A stretch of 64,000 bases of DNA from positions 62,001-126,000 of the forward strand of contig JASJDC010000007.1 of the NCBI GenBank assembly GCA_030065235.1, read 5' to 3'. The position numbers and the translations under genes were made by a program. Below, piece after piece: positions 41,564-55,091 of this stretch; the stretch's first letter is position 1, and the number at the start of each line of letters is the position of its first letter. The notes below the pieces were generated by a model. It was not told the DNA's origin. It was given only the letters and a program-made list of their open reading frames with translations, and did no database searches. Origin of the DNA: Alphaproteobacteria bacterium (GTDB taxonomy: Bacteria > Pseudomonadota > Alphaproteobacteria > UBA8366 > Aestuariispiraceae).

Positions 41564-41878
41564 TCAGCGGCTGTCTTCGCCCGCCTGGCTGGGCGCGTCG
41601 GCGGCCCCGCCATGCGCCGCGTCATCCTCAGCGAGCCGCGCTTCGACTTCCTGCATGATGATGGAAATGTCGGTGAGCGCGTCGCGCAGCGCCGTCATCA
41701 AGTCGCGCAGTTCGACCACATCCTCGTTCGGCAGAGCCATTGCATTCCGGCAGGCGTCGTCAATGCGGGCATGGACGCCCTCCAAACCGAAGTCGGCGCC
41801 CGAGATCAACTTCTCCCGCGCTTGCGTGACCTCATCCAGCAGCGCCTTCAGTTCCGCTTCTGATTCCGCCTTGCTCAT
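41564..41878 (-). CDS. Hypothetical small helical protein
   Basis: The 104-residue product is nearly all helical (AELKALLDEVTQAREKLISG, ELRDLMTALRDALTDISIIM) with a disordered acidic tail. There is no signal or membrane span. It ends 11 bases before the GNAT start, suggesting cotranscription. I do not recognise the family. Confidence 0.6.
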   Translation of the reverse strand: MSKAESEAELKALLDEVTQAREKLISGADFGLEGVHARIDDACRNAMALPNEDVVELRDLMTALRDALTDISIIMQEVEARLAEDDAAHGGAADAPSQAGEDSR

Positions 41879-42023
41879 GATTTGCGCTTTCCGGGCCGCT
41901 TGCCGCCCTCATGGTTGGTCGTCGTCGCAGCGTGGGTCAGTCCCAATCGCTTCATTAAGAGCCGATCAGAACCGCTCGCGCTTGTCCAGTCGCCAGCGCA
42001 AGAGCGCCGCGGCGCCCGTCGGC

Positions 42024-42380
42024 CTAGAGAGGCGGTTCCGGCGGTTCGAACGGGCCGCCGGCGGCCGCCTCCCGCACGCCTTCCGGGGGGCCGCCGTTTC
42101 GCTCATAAACATAGCGCAGGATCTCCGCCACGGCGACGAAGGCCTCGACCGGAATTTCCTGCCCCACTTCCGTCGCTGCGAGGATTTCCACGAGATCGGC
42201 GTCTTCGCGCACCGGCACGTCTGCGGCGAACGCTTCGTCGAGGATGCGTTCCGCAAGATGGCCCTCGCCGGACGCGACAACCTCCGGCGCGGAGTGCGCG
42301 TCGTCCGGCCGGTAGCTGAGGGCGACCGCCTGTTTCCGCACCCAACGGCCGCCGCGTTTGTAAGGCTTTTCAAGAGGCAT
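42024..42380 (-). CDS. FhlB-type orphan FlhB C-terminal domain
   Basis: The 118-residue product matches only the cytoplasmic C-domain of FlhB: QAVALSYRPDDAHSAPEVVA, GHLAERILDEAFAADVPVRE and EILAATEVGQEIPVEAFVAV AEIL. It lacks membrane helices and the self-cleaving NPTH motif that full-length flhB in this window has. Orphan FlhB C-domains (FhlB) accompany flagellar loci; in some bacteria they can replace the FlhB C-terminus or modulate substrate switching. It is divergent from flgB. Confidence 0.88.
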   Translation of the reverse strand: MPLEKPYKRGGRWVRKQAVALSYRPDDAHSAPEVVASGEGHLAERILDEAFAADVPVREDADLVEILAATEVGQEIPVEAFVAVAEILRYVYERNGGPPEGVREAAAGGPFEPPEPPL

Positions 42381-42482
42381 GCGTTTATCCGTTGCGCCGC
42401 CTAACCGAGAAAAGTGTCGCCAAAATCCGACCCAATGACAAGGTGCGGGGCCGAACCACGTAGTTGGGAAGATGGCGATTAC

Positions 42483-42530
42483 TTCGTATCCAAAGTAAAT
42501 GGCTTTATTTTACTTTGAATTACTTACGAA
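42483..42530. promoter_or_regulatory. AT-rich nested inverted repeat upstream of flgB
   Basis: TTCGTA (42483-42488) and TACGAA (42525-42530) enclose AAAGTAAA (42492-42499) and TTTACTTT (42509-42516). The inner arms are perfect 8-mers. It lies about 50-115 bases upstream of the flgB sigma-54 promoter, a normal position for an enhancer site. Confidence 0.5.
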
Positions 42531-42581
42531 ACGGTTCATTATTTCAGAGCTTGCGCGAGCGCCTATGGTTTTTCCTTTGAT

Positions 42582-42597
42582 TGGCATGGCCATTGCT
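42582..42597 (+). promoter_or_regulatory. Sigma-54 promoter of flgB-flgC-fliE
   Basis: TGGCATGGCCATTGCT has one mismatch (C6 to T) to TGGCACG-N4-TTGC with correct spacing. It is 48 bases before the flgB ATG. Confidence 0.82.
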
Positions 42598-42644
42598 TAG
42601 CGTATGTCGGGTTTGGAGAGACCCGTGACAGCGAGGAGAGAATA

Positions 42645-43061
42645 ATGTCGATCAGAGACACGGCTCTGATGACGATGATCACCGACAAGTCGCACTGGCT
42701 GACACAGCGACAGCGGGTCATCGCGCAGAATGTCGCAAACGCGAACACGCCGGATTACAAGGCGCGGGACCTTGTGCCGATCAGTTTCCGCGACAGCCTG
42801 CGTCAGGCCGAACGCAATCTTCAACTGCAGCAGGCCAGCGCCGGCGTCGGCTTCGCCGCCAGCACCGCGTCGGACGCCTATCGTGTCAATCGCGGGCGGG
42901 CGAGCTACGAGGTGACGCCTGACAAGAACCAGGTCGTCCTCGAAGAGCAAATCGTCAAAATGAACCAAACTCAGAACGATTATGTTCTGGCGCTGAACCT
43001 GCGCCGAAAATTCAGTCAGATGTATAGAACAGCGCTCGGCACGCCGGGCGGCGGACGATAA
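42645..43061 (+). CDS. flgB: FlgB, proximal rod protein
   Basis: The 138-residue product has the rod motif RQRVIAQNVANANTPDYKAR near the N-terminus and EEQIVKMNQTQNDYVLALNL at the C-terminus, both typical of FlgB. Length is normal. GAGGAGAG precedes the ATG. It heads flgB-flgC-fliE-fliQ-fliR-flhB. Confidence 0.96.
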   Translation: MSIRDTALMTMITDKSHWLTQRQRVIAQNVANANTPDYKARDLVPISFRDSLRQAERNLQLQQASAGVGFAASTASDAYRVNRGRASYEVTPDKNQVVLEEQIVKMNQTQNDYVLALNLRRKFSQMYRTALGTPGGGR

Positions 43062-43102
43062 GGCGCATGACGCGGACCGCGTAGAATAAAGGAGCGACTG
43101 AG

Positions 43103-43516
43103 ATGGCCGACGAATTGATCAGCAGCATGACCATCGCCGCGTCCGGCATGCGCGCTCAAGGCGCCCGCATCCGGGTGATCTCGGAGAATATCGCCAACCG
43201 CGATTCAACGGCGAATACGCCCGGCGGCGACCCCTATCGGCGCAAGGTCGTAACCTTTCAGAATTATCTCGACCGCGAATCGGACATGCAATTGGTGCGC
43301 GTCCGTAAGATCACTGAGGACCAGTCGGCCTTCACGCTGCGCTATGATCCGAGCCATCCGGCCGCGAACGAAGAAGGCTACTATAAGCGCCCGAACGTGA
43401 CCGGCGTGATCGAGACGATGGACATGCTGCAGGCGCAGCGCAGCTATCAGGCGAATGTCAGCGTGATCCAAAACACCAAATCGATGGTGAATAAGACGCT
43501 GGAGCTGTTACGCTGA
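43103..43516 (+). CDS. flgC: FlgC, proximal rod protein
   Basis: The 137-residue product has SMTIAASGMRAQGARIRVIS then ENIANRDSTANTPGGDPYRR, the FlgC form of the rod motif. It ends GVIETMDMLQAQRSYQANVS and a helix MVNKTLELLR. Spacing of 41 bases from flgB with GGAG before the ATG suggests the same operon. Confidence 0.97.
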   Translation: MADELISSMTIAASGMRAQGARIRVISENIANRDSTANTPGGDPYRRKVVTFQNYLDRESDMQLVRVRKITEDQSAFTLRYDPSHPAANEEGYYKRPNVTGVIETMDMLQAQRSYQANVSVIQNTKSMVNKTLELLR

Positions 43517-43645
43517 GCCTGAAGAGGCTTGACGCCGTTCCTGGACTCTTGGCGGTCGCTGCGTTAGAAACGAGATAGATTGAATTTTAGATAAATGCGG
43601 ATTGCCTCGGAAAACAGTCTGAAGAGATGAGAGAGTTGCGCAGCC

Positions 43646-43966
43646 ATGGCGATTAATCCAGCAGACGCCTCCGCCGCCTATCGCGCGCATGCCACGCCGA
43701 TGCCGGGCGCCGGCGGACCAGGCGACGCGGCCGGCGCGGAACCGGCCGCCGGGACTTTCATGGACATGGTCCGCGGGGCCGCCCGAGCGACCATTGATGC
43801 AAACCGCGAGGCGGAACAGGTCGCGGCGCGCGCCATCGCCGGCCGCGCCGAACTGACCGAAGTCGTCAGCGCAATGACCCATGCGGAACAGACCCTGACC
43901 ACGGTTGTGCGGGTGCGGGATCGGATGATCAGCGCCTATCAACAGGTCATGAGAATGCCGATTTAG
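43646..43966 (+). CDS. fliE: FliE, MS-ring/rod junction protein
   Basis: The 106-residue product is short, as FliE is, and ends in the conserved helix RAELTEVVSAMTHAEQTLTT and VRDRMISAYQQVMRMPI. The N-terminal 40 residues are Ala/Gly/Pro-rich. FliE connects FliF to the rod and activates export. It lies 129 bases after flgC. Confidence 0.92.
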   Translation: MAINPADASAAYRAHATPMPGAGGPGDAAGAEPAAGTFMDMVRGAARATIDANREAEQVAARAIAGRAELTEVVSAMTHAEQTLTTVVRVRDRMISAYQQVMRMPI

Positions 43967-44161
43967 CGTCTCGTTAGGCGTTTGGGCCGTAGCGATACGC
44001 AGGCTGGCGCGCCCATCTCGAATCGTGGCCGGGTCGTCGAACATTAATCGGACGGGCGCGCGTGGACCTCGTATCGTTGGGTTGAGTGGGAAATTCGACG
44101 CGTCGCGCCATTGAGCAGCGACTCCGATTCGGCGGCCGCGCATGGTGAGAGGCGCAACGGC

Positions 44162-44428
44162 ATGACAGAAGAAATCGCCTTGGATGTCGGTTATCAGGCG
44201 ATCCTGACCATGCTGATCGTCTCCGCCCCGATCATGCTCGTCGGTTTGGTGGTCGGCTTGGTGATCGCGATTTTTCAGGCCCTGACCCAAATCCAAGAAG
44301 CCACGCTGACCTTCGTCCCGCGCATTCTGGTGGTCTTCGCCTCTCTCCTGGTTCTGACTCCCTTCATGCTGCAGGCGTTGGAGGAGTTGATGTTCTACGT
44401 GACCGACCTGGTGATCGGACTTGGATAG
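44162..44428 (+). CDS. fliQ: FliQ, type III export gate protein
   Basis: The 88-residue product has two transmembrane helices (ILTMLIVSAPIMLVGLVVGL and ILVVFASLLVLTPFMLQALE) around the family signature IFQALTQIQEATLTFVPRIL. Length matches FliQ exactly from ATG 44162 (MTEEIALDVG); a longer frame upstream lacks support. AGAGGCG precedes the ATG. It lies 195 bases after fliE. Confidence 0.96.
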   Translation: MTEEIALDVGYQAILTMLIVSAPIMLVGLVVGLVIAIFQALTQIQEATLTFVPRILVVFASLLVLTPFMLQALEELMFYVTDLVIGLG

Positions 44429-44483
44429 CGCCGCATCGCGCCGCAGACCGCCGTGTCTGGCGCGCCCTTAGGGACGGCCCCGC

Positions 44484-45251
44484 ATGTTGAGCGAATTCGT
44501 CGGGCTGGAGATCTTCGCGCTGATGGTGGTCTTCGCGCGCGTCGGCGGCGCGTTCATGATCATGCCGGTTTTCGGCGAGGCCTATATCTCGGCGCGAATC
44601 CGCCTGCTCTTCGCGTTGGTCTTCGCTTTCATCATCACGCCGGTCGTCGGCGAACAGATACCCAACGCGCCGCAGGCCGGCGCGACGGCTCTGGTCCTGT
44701 TCATCCTTGCGGAAATCACGATCGGCGTCTTTCTCGGCGTGGTGTTGCGGGTGATGGTGGCGGCGCTGTCGACGGCGGGCGGGGTCATTTCCCTTGTTTC
44801 AGGCTTCGCCAACGCGCTTCTGTTCAACCCGGCGCAAGCGGACCAGGGCTCGTTGCAGTCGGTCTTTTTGTCGCTGATGGGCGTGTTGCTGATTCTGGTC
44901 ACCGATCTGCATCATGTGATGCTGATGGGGGTGGTCGAGACCTATCGCGTCTTTCCGCCTGCCGAGATTCCAATGATGGGCGATTTGGCCGAGACTATCG
45001 CCCGAGGCGTCGCGGACAGTTTCGCGCTGGCGATGAAACTGGCCTCGCCCTTCATTGTACTGATCCTCTTATTCTTCGTCATGTTGGGGCTGATAGCCCG
45101 GATGATGCCGCAATTGCAGGTCTTCTTCATCGCCATGCCGCTGCAAATTCTGATCGGTCTGTATATCTTCCTGCTGACCCTTCCGACGCTGATGATGGTG
45201 TTCTTGGAGGAATTCGCCGAGAATCTGGCGCGCTTCTTCATGTTCCAATAG
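44484..45251 (+). CDS. fliR: FliR, type III export gate protein
   Basis: The 255-residue product has six predicted hydrophobic segments and FliR motifs: VFARVGGAFMIMPVFGEAYI, then ARIRLLFALVFAFIITPVVG, and the C-terminal MPLQILIGLYIFLLTLPTLM. It is part of the FliPQR gate. It follows fliQ by 55 bases. Confidence 0.96.
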   Translation: MLSEFVGLEIFALMVVFARVGGAFMIMPVFGEAYISARIRLLFALVFAFIITPVVGEQIPNAPQAGATALVLFILAEITIGVFLGVVLRVMVAALSTAGGVISLVSGFANALLFNPAQADQGSLQSVFLSLMGVLLILVTDLHHVMLMGVVETYRVFPPAEIPMMGDLAETIARGVADSFALAMKLASPFIVLILLFFVMLGLIARMMPQLQVFFIAMPLQILIGLYIFLLTLPTLMMVFLEEFAENLARFFMFQ

Positions 45252-45392
45252 TCTCTGGTTTCAATAGGTTCTGGCGGCTTGGTCGAGGCCTACGCGCCGC
45301 AGATGCGATCAATGCTTGGGATGAACAAAGCGGAAAGCGCCGCGGGCTGATCCAAAGAGACCGGCCGGACGCGGATCACAGGAGACGGAGAC

Positions 45393-46466
45393 TTGGCCGA
45401 CGCCGACCAGGACTCCAAGACAGAAGAGCCGACCGGCCGACGATTGGCCGATGCGCGTCGGCGCGGCCAATTGCCGACAAGCCGCGAGGTGCCGACTTGG
45501 GTTCTCCTCGCCGGTGCGGCGATCATGATTGCGCTGGCCGGTCCGTCGATCGCCGGCGGGTTGCGCGACGCCATGGTCGGCTACCTGCAAGCGCCGCATG
45601 GCGTCTTGTACGGTCCCGGGGAGCTCTCCGAGACGTTGGAGGCGACCCTAATCACCACGCTCGGCATCGTCGGCGTGCCATTGGCGGTCTTCGCCCTTCT
45701 AGCGGGCGGTAGTTTCCTGGTTCAGAACGGCTGGGTCGTCTCCACCGAGCCGATTAAACCGAAACTAAGCAAGATCAATCCGATCTCCGGCGCCAAACGC
45801 TTCATCGGCGCCAAAATGTATGTCGAGTTCGTTCGCAATCTCTTGAAGATGAGCATCGTGGCGGTGGTCGGCCTGCTGATGTTCCTGCCTGAATTCGAAC
45901 GCGTGAGCATCCTGCCGCGGCTCGAATTCAAAGATCATCTGGACGAAATCATGATCATGGTCCTGCGCATCCTCGCCGGTGTGTTGGCGGTGCATTTCGT
46001 CATTATGATCTTCGATATTTTCTACCAGAGGTATGAGCATCGGAAACAGCTCCGCATGACAAAGCAGGAGATCAAGGAAGAATTCAAGAACTCCGAAGGC
46101 GATCCTCAAGTCAAAGCGCGGCTGCGCAGCATTCGGACCAAGCGGGCCATGAGCCGAATGATGCAGGCGGTGCCGGAAGCGGACGTCGTCGTCACCAACC
46201 CGACCCACTTCGCCTGCGCCTTATCCTACAAACCCGACGAAGGGATGAGCGCGCCGGTGTTGGTCGCCAAGGGTCAGGACCTGGTGGCGCAGCGCATCCG
46301 CGTCATCGCTGAGGAGAATGAGATCACGATCGTCGAGAATCCGCCGCTTGCGCGCGCGCTCTTCGCCGCCTGCGAGATCGATCAGGAAGTGCCGGAAGAG
46401 CATTATCGCGCGGTGGCGGAAGTGATCAGCTATGTCTGGAGCCTCAAGGGCCGACATGTGAATTGA
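45393..46466 (+). CDS. flhB: FlhB, export switch protein
   Basis: The 357-residue product starts at TTG 45393 after GGAGACGGAG, so it begins MADADQDSKTEEPTGRRL, the usual FlhB N-terminus. Four hydrophobic segments are followed by VVVTNPTHFACAL, with the autocleavage NPTH motif, and EVPEEHYRAVAEVISYVWSL near the end. It controls the switch from rod/hook to filament export. A shorter FlhB-C paralogue is encoded at 42024-42380. Confidence 0.96.
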   Translation: MADADQDSKTEEPTGRRLADARRRGQLPTSREVPTWVLLAGAAIMIALAGPSIAGGLRDAMVGYLQAPHGVLYGPGELSETLEATLITTLGIVGVPLAVFALLAGGSFLVQNGWVVSTEPIKPKLSKINPISGAKRFIGAKMYVEFVRNLLKMSIVAVVGLLMFLPEFERVSILPRLEFKDHLDEIMIMVLRILAGVLAVHFVIMIFDIFYQRYEHRKQLRMTKQEIKEEFKNSEGDPQVKARLRSIRTKRAMSRMMQAVPEADVVVTNPTHFACALSYKPDEGMSAPVLVAKGQDLVAQRIRVIAEENEITIVENPPLARALFAACEIDQEVPEEHYRAVAEVISYVWSLKGRHVN

Positions 46467-46494
46467 CGGGCGCGCGTCAGTCGGTATCGGCCAT

Positions 46495-48819
46495 ATGGCG
46501 TCTATCGGGCTGGCTTCGCCGACATGTAAACCGGGTAGGGAGCGAGAGTTGAACGCTACTTCCAGCCAGGACGGTCACGAGCCTTCCACCCTGTCTCGCG
46601 GCAGGCGGATCATTGCGATATCCGGTCTATGGGCGGCGCTTTCAGCGGTGCTGGCTTTTGTCGTTTATACAGCTTCCGAGGACCCGATCGCGGTCGCCGT
46701 AACGATCGCGCTCTGCGCCATAGCCTGCATCGCCGGCGCGCTTCTCACGGCGCCGGACGACCCGGCTCGCGCGGCGCTCTGGCAGGCGACCGAGGCGGAT
46801 GATGTCGGCGTCGCCTTGGAACGCCCGCCGTCCGCGGGGCGACCGGCTCGAATCCTGGCCATGAATGCGCCTTTTCAGGCGATCGCCCGGGCCCGATCCG
46901 GTGAAAGCCGCGCTGCCGCGGTCGTCCTGGCGGAAGCGTTCGAGGCGGACCCGATCGAGGACGAACGAAAAAGCGAGGCCGCTGGATCGCAGGTTGCTGG
47001 ATCCCAGACCGCCGAATTGCAGGGCGGGAACGGGTCGACGGCGCGGGCGCGCTTGTTCGCGTTGGCGCGGGGAGAAAGGCCTGGGCCGATCCGATTGGGG
47101 CGGAAGCCTGAGAAGCCGGAATGGGTGGAGGTGAACCGTCAGACGCTGCCAGACGGAACGGCGCTATGGCGTGTGGCGATGATCGCAGGCGACCGCGCGG
47201 CGCCGAGCCTTGGCGCGGTGGTCGGCGTCGGTCCTGCGCGCCGTTCCGATAATGATGCTTCCGGCCTGGGCGCGGTTCTCGACGCGGCGCCGTTCGGACT
47301 GGCGCTTGTCGCGGGCGGGTCGACGGACGGCTGGGCGATCCTGGAAGCCAACGCCACGCTGGGTTCGTTGACGGGCGCCGAGATCGGGGAAGCGACCGCG
47401 CTTCCCGACCTGTTCGACCCGGACGAAGCCGGCGCAATTGTCGATTTCCTGGAGAAATCCGCCGCGGTCGATCAGGCCGGTGCCAGCCTGAACCTGCGTC
47501 CGAGAGCGAAGCCCGACGATGTCGTCAGCCTGGGCGCCCGCGTGGTGCGCAGCGAGGCTGGCGTCGGCGCGACGGGCGGCCGACGCATCCTGTTGGTGCA
47601 CGCCACGGATGCGACAGAGCGCCGACGCTTGGAAATGCAATTCGCGCAATCCCAGAAGATGCAGGCTCTTGGACAATTGGCGGGCGGCGTCGCCCACGAT
47701 TTTAACAACATGCTGACGGCGATCATCGGGTTCTGCGACCTGTTGCTGCATCGGCATCATGAAGGCGATCAGACTTTCGCCGATGTCATGCAGATCAACC
47801 AGAACGCCAAGCGAGCAGCGCGTCTGGTCCGCCAGTTGCTGGCCTTTTCCCGGCAGCAGCCGTTGCAGCCTAGCCTGTTGAACGTCACAGACATTTTGGC
47901 CGAGATCTCATCGCTGCTGCGGCGCGTTTTGGGCGAGCGGGTGACGCTGGATCTGATCCATGGAAGGGACCTCGGGCTGATCCGGGCCGACCAGTCGCAG
48001 CTCGAACAGATGATCATCAATCTGGCCGTCAACGCCCGCGACGCCATGGAGAATGACGGCGTCCTGACCATCACGACCGAGCGCCGCATGCTCGAGTCGC
48101 CGACCGTGATGGGCGGCGAGACCGCGCCGGCGGGCGCCTATGTCGCGATCGTCGTTGCGGACACGGGACCGGGGGTCGCCGAAGAAGATCTCGAGAAGAT
48201 TTTTGATCCGTTCTTCACGACCAAGGAGATCGGGGCCGGCACCGGACTTGGCCTGTCGATGGTCTATGGCGGCGTGCAACAGAATGGCGGCTTCATCAGT
48301 GTCGAGAATCGCAGCGGCGGCCAGGAGACGGGTGCGATTTTCACCTTACTGCTGCCCCAAGCCGAGGCCCAGAATGCAGACGGTGATGAAGAGACGGCCG
48401 CGGATACGGTCGGCGCGGCCGCGGCCGAGATCGAAGACGCCGACGATGTGACGGGCGGCGGCGACATCCTGCTGGTCGAGGACGAGGACGCCGTGCGCAC
48501 GTTTGGGGCTCGCGCCTTGCGTTCAAAAGGATATGTCGTCACGGAGGCGCGGACGGGCGCAACCGCCCTCGACATTCTCGCCGAGGAACGATTCGATCTT
48601 TTGATCACCGATATGATGATGCCGGAGGTCGACGGCGCGACCCTGATCAAGGAGGCGCGGAAGAAATACCCGGATCTGCCGGTAATTTGCATCTCCGGCT
48701 ATACCGAAGAGGCCGTGGCGGCCGAAGTCGCCGCTTTTGACGATCTTCACTTCTTGCCGAAGCCTTTCAGCCTGAAGCAGTTGGCCTCGATGGTGAAACA
48801 GGCGCTGGGAGGCCGCTGA
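46495..48819 (+). CDS. cckA: CckA-type hybrid histidine kinase
   Basis: The 774-residue product has two membrane helices (about 38-58 and 64-86), a poorly conserved sensor region with PAS-like stretches, then the kinase core. [20 protein letters not shown] carries phospho-His at about 401, [10 protein letters not shown] is the N box, and [11 protein letters not shown] is a G box. A C-terminal receiver follows (LLVEDED, phospho-Asp at about 706 in [18 protein letters not shown]). The [20 protein letters not shown] string and layout match CckA, which feeds ChpT-CtrA to control cell cycle and motility. ATG 46495 is used; TTG 46549 after AGGGAGCGAGAG is an attractive alternative. It starts 28 bases after flhB. 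Confidence 0.9.
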   Translation: MASIGLASPTCKPGRERELNATSSQDGHEPSTLSRGRRIIAISGLWAALSAVLAFVVYTASEDPIAVAVTIALCAIACIAGALLTAPDDPARAALWQATEADDVGVALERPPSAGRPARILAMNAPFQAIARARSGESRAAAVVLAEAFEADPIEDERKSEAAGSQVAGSQTAELQGGNGSTARARLFALARGERPGPIRLGRKPEKPEWVEVNRQTLPDGTALWRVAMIAGDRAAPSLGAVVGVGPARRSDNDASGLGAVLDAAPFGLALVAGGSTDGWAILEANATLGSLTGAEIGEATALPDLFDPDEAGAIVDFLEKSAAVDQAGASLNLRPRAKPDDVVSLGARVVRSEAGVGATGGRRILLVHATDATERRRLEMQFAQSQKMQALGQLAGGVAHDFNNMLTAIIGFCDLLLHRHHEGDQTFADVMQINQNAKRAARLVRQLLAFSRQQPLQPSLLNVTDILAEISSLLRRVLGERVTLDLIHGRDLGLIRADQSQLEQMIINLAVNARDAMENDGVLTITTERRMLESPTVMGGETAPAGAYVAIVVADTGPGVAEEDLEKIFDPFFTTKEIGAGTGLGLSMVYGGVQQNGGFISVENRSGGQETGAIFTLLLPQAEAQNADGDEETAADTVGAAAAEIEDADDVTGGGDILLVEDEDAVRTFGARALRSKGYVVTEARTGATALDILAEERFDLLITDMMMPEVDGATLIKEARKKYPDLPVICISGYTEEAVAAEVAAFDDLHFLPKPFSLKQLASMVKQALGGR

Positions 48820-48980
48820 GAAGCCGCTGAACCGAGCCTCTCCGTCCGCATGTTCGGCCCCGAATCGGCCGGCGGCCCGCGCTCCGGCGTTTTCTGTCGC
48901 CAGCACAGACGGAGGGCCGTTCCGCTCCAGACTTTTCGGAACAAAGGCAGAAAATAATGTGAAAACAGCCCCTTAGATAA

Positions 48981-48995
48981 GAACAAAAAAAGAAC
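48981..48995 (+). promoter_or_regulatory. SOS (LexA) box of recA
   Basis: GAAC at 48981-48984, seven A bases, and GAAC at 48992-48995 give a perfect GAAC-N7-GAAC, the alphaproteobacterial LexA box (GTTC-N7-GTTC on the other strand). It is 77 bases before the recA ATG. A second imperfect copy (GAAC-N7-GTAC) starts at 49006. Confidence 0.82.
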
Positions 48996-49071
48996 TTGCG
49001 CGTGAGAACAAAACCGGTACGGTAGAGCCGTTGCAAGCGTTTAGGCCCTATGACAGAACCGGGAGCGACAG

Positions 49072-50175
<1,104 letters not shown>

Positions 50176-50241
50176 AGCACAGCGCGGGCCTTGGCGGGGC
50201 CCGCGCGCCGCCGCTGCGCCAAGACCCAAGCAGATCGAGGA

Positions 50242-50266
50242 AGCCGCGCCGACCGCGCGGCTTTTT
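50242..50266 (+). terminator. Intrinsic terminator of recA
   Basis: AGCCGCGC and GCGCGGCT form a perfect 8-bp stem around CGACC, followed by five T. It is 67 bases after the recA stop. Confidence 0.88.
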
Positions 50267-50407
50267 CCTGTCCCGGAGGCGCCCAGCCTTTCTACGGTCC
50301 GCGCTTTCTGGACAGCGCGCCGCCCGCAAGCTAGTAAATGCGGCCTTTTCGGCGCTGCACGCGCCGAAAGTCGGCCGTCAGCCACTTGCACTGGGACAGA
50401 AGCGTCT

Positions 50408-53059
<2,652 letters not shown>

Positions 53060-53106
53060 TCCGTGTCCCGACGCCGGTCGGCGCTTTCAGACAAATGAGG
53101 GCTGCG

Positions 53107-53955
<849 letters not shown>

Positions 53956-53963
53956 GCCGCACC

Positions 53964-54836
53964 ATGATTTCCGGAGCGCGGATTTGGGCGGCAGCTGCTT
54001 TGTTCCTAACCGGTCTTGCGTTCCCGGCCCTTGGCAAGAGCCCCGCGGCGCAAGAAACGCCGACTAGGGACGCGGCCGGCGCGCCCGCGGCGGGGGGCGG
54101 GGACGAGCAGCTCGCCAAGAAACTGGCCAATCCGATCGCCTCGCTGATCTCCGTGCCGTTCGAGTTCAACTATGACGGGCGTTTCGGCGAGGATGACGGC
54201 GAACGGCTGCTGATGAATTTCCAGCCGGTCGTTCCGGCGACGCTGAATGACGATTGGAATGTGATCTCGCGCACCATCGTTCCGGTGATCTGGCAGAACG
54301 ATGTCGGTGGCCAGGACGGGCGTGAGTTCGGATTGGGCGACACGCTTCAAAGCTTCTTTTTCTCGCCCAGCGCGCCGATTTCGACCGGGGCGGGCGAGAT
54401 GTTCTGGGGCGTCGGGCCGGCGATCTCCCTGCCGACCGCTACCGAACCGTTCCTGGGTTCCGAGAAACTTGGCCTGGGCCCGACCGCGGTGGTGCTGACC
54501 GAAAAAGGCCCCTGGATCTATGGCGCGCTTACCAACCATATCTGGTCGGTCGCGGGCGAAGGCAGCCGCGACGGCGTCAGCGCCTCCTTCCTGCAGCCGT
54601 TCCTCGCCTATGTCACGCCGACCGCCTGGACCTACACGCTGCAGTCAGAGTCGACCTACGATTGGAACGAAAATCAATGGCTGACGCCGATCAACGCCCA
54701 GGTCTCGAAATTGCTCACAGTCGGTGAGCAAAAAGTACAGCTTCAGTTCGCCGGCCGGTACTGGGCCGAAAGCCCTGAGGGCGGGCCCGAGGATCTCGGC
54801 GCATCGATCAAAGTCACCTTCCTGTTCCCGAAATAG
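53964..54836 (+). CDS. Outer-membrane transporter-like beta-barrel protein
   Basis: The 290-residue product has a Sec signal (IWAAAALFLTGLAFPALGKS) and then a beta-rich region with alternating hydrophobic strands and aromatic residues (DWNVISRTIVPVIWQNDVGG, TYTLQSESTYDWNENQWL), ending with FLFPK, an aromatic-rich end often seen in barrels. It resembles the MetA-pathway/neuromodulin-type outer-membrane transporter family. Function is unknown. It starts 8 bases after the MoxR-like gene and may share its operon. Confidence 0.6.
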   Translation: MISGARIWAAAALFLTGLAFPALGKSPAAQETPTRDAAGAPAAGGGDEQLAKKLANPIASLISVPFEFNYDGRFGEDDGERLLMNFQPVVPATLNDDWNVISRTIVPVIWQNDVGGQDGREFGLGDTLQSFFFSPSAPISTGAGEMFWGVGPAISLPTATEPFLGSEKLGLGPTAVVLTEKGPWIYGALTNHIWSVAGEGSRDGVSASFLQPFLAYVTPTAWTYTLQSESTYDWNENQWLTPINAQVSKLLTVGEQKVQLQFAGRYWAESPEGGPEDLGASIKVTFLFPK

Positions 54837-55091
54837 CCGGCGCTGATCACAATCGTTGCGTGACCAGTGGGGCCGGGGCGCAGAATTTTGCTATCGCCCC
54901 ACTAGAGTTAGGGGTTATTACGAGGCGCGACGGACGCCGAACAGCGGAATTCCAAGAGAAATCCCCACGCTATCAAGTGTTATCACGCGCCTGCTCACGG
55001 GAAATTGTGCAAAAAGCGCGAATGATCAAAACCGCGTTTTCTTGCGCATTTGGCGGCAGGCTCAGCCGGTCCGTTCCACCAACCGCCCGGA
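54837..55091. other. Convergent non-coding gap between barrel gene and aglK
   Basis: The 255 bases hold no gene I can support. It is the meeting point of a plus-strand run (recA to barrel protein) and the minus-strand agl operon. No clear terminator hairpin with a T run was found. Confidence 0.4.

Noticed and set aside
44453-45712. Plus-strand open frame of 419 codons over fliR and the start of flhB
   Set aside because: Wrong frame relative to the unmistakable FliR and FlhB; translation is Arg/Gly/Ser-rich without structure.
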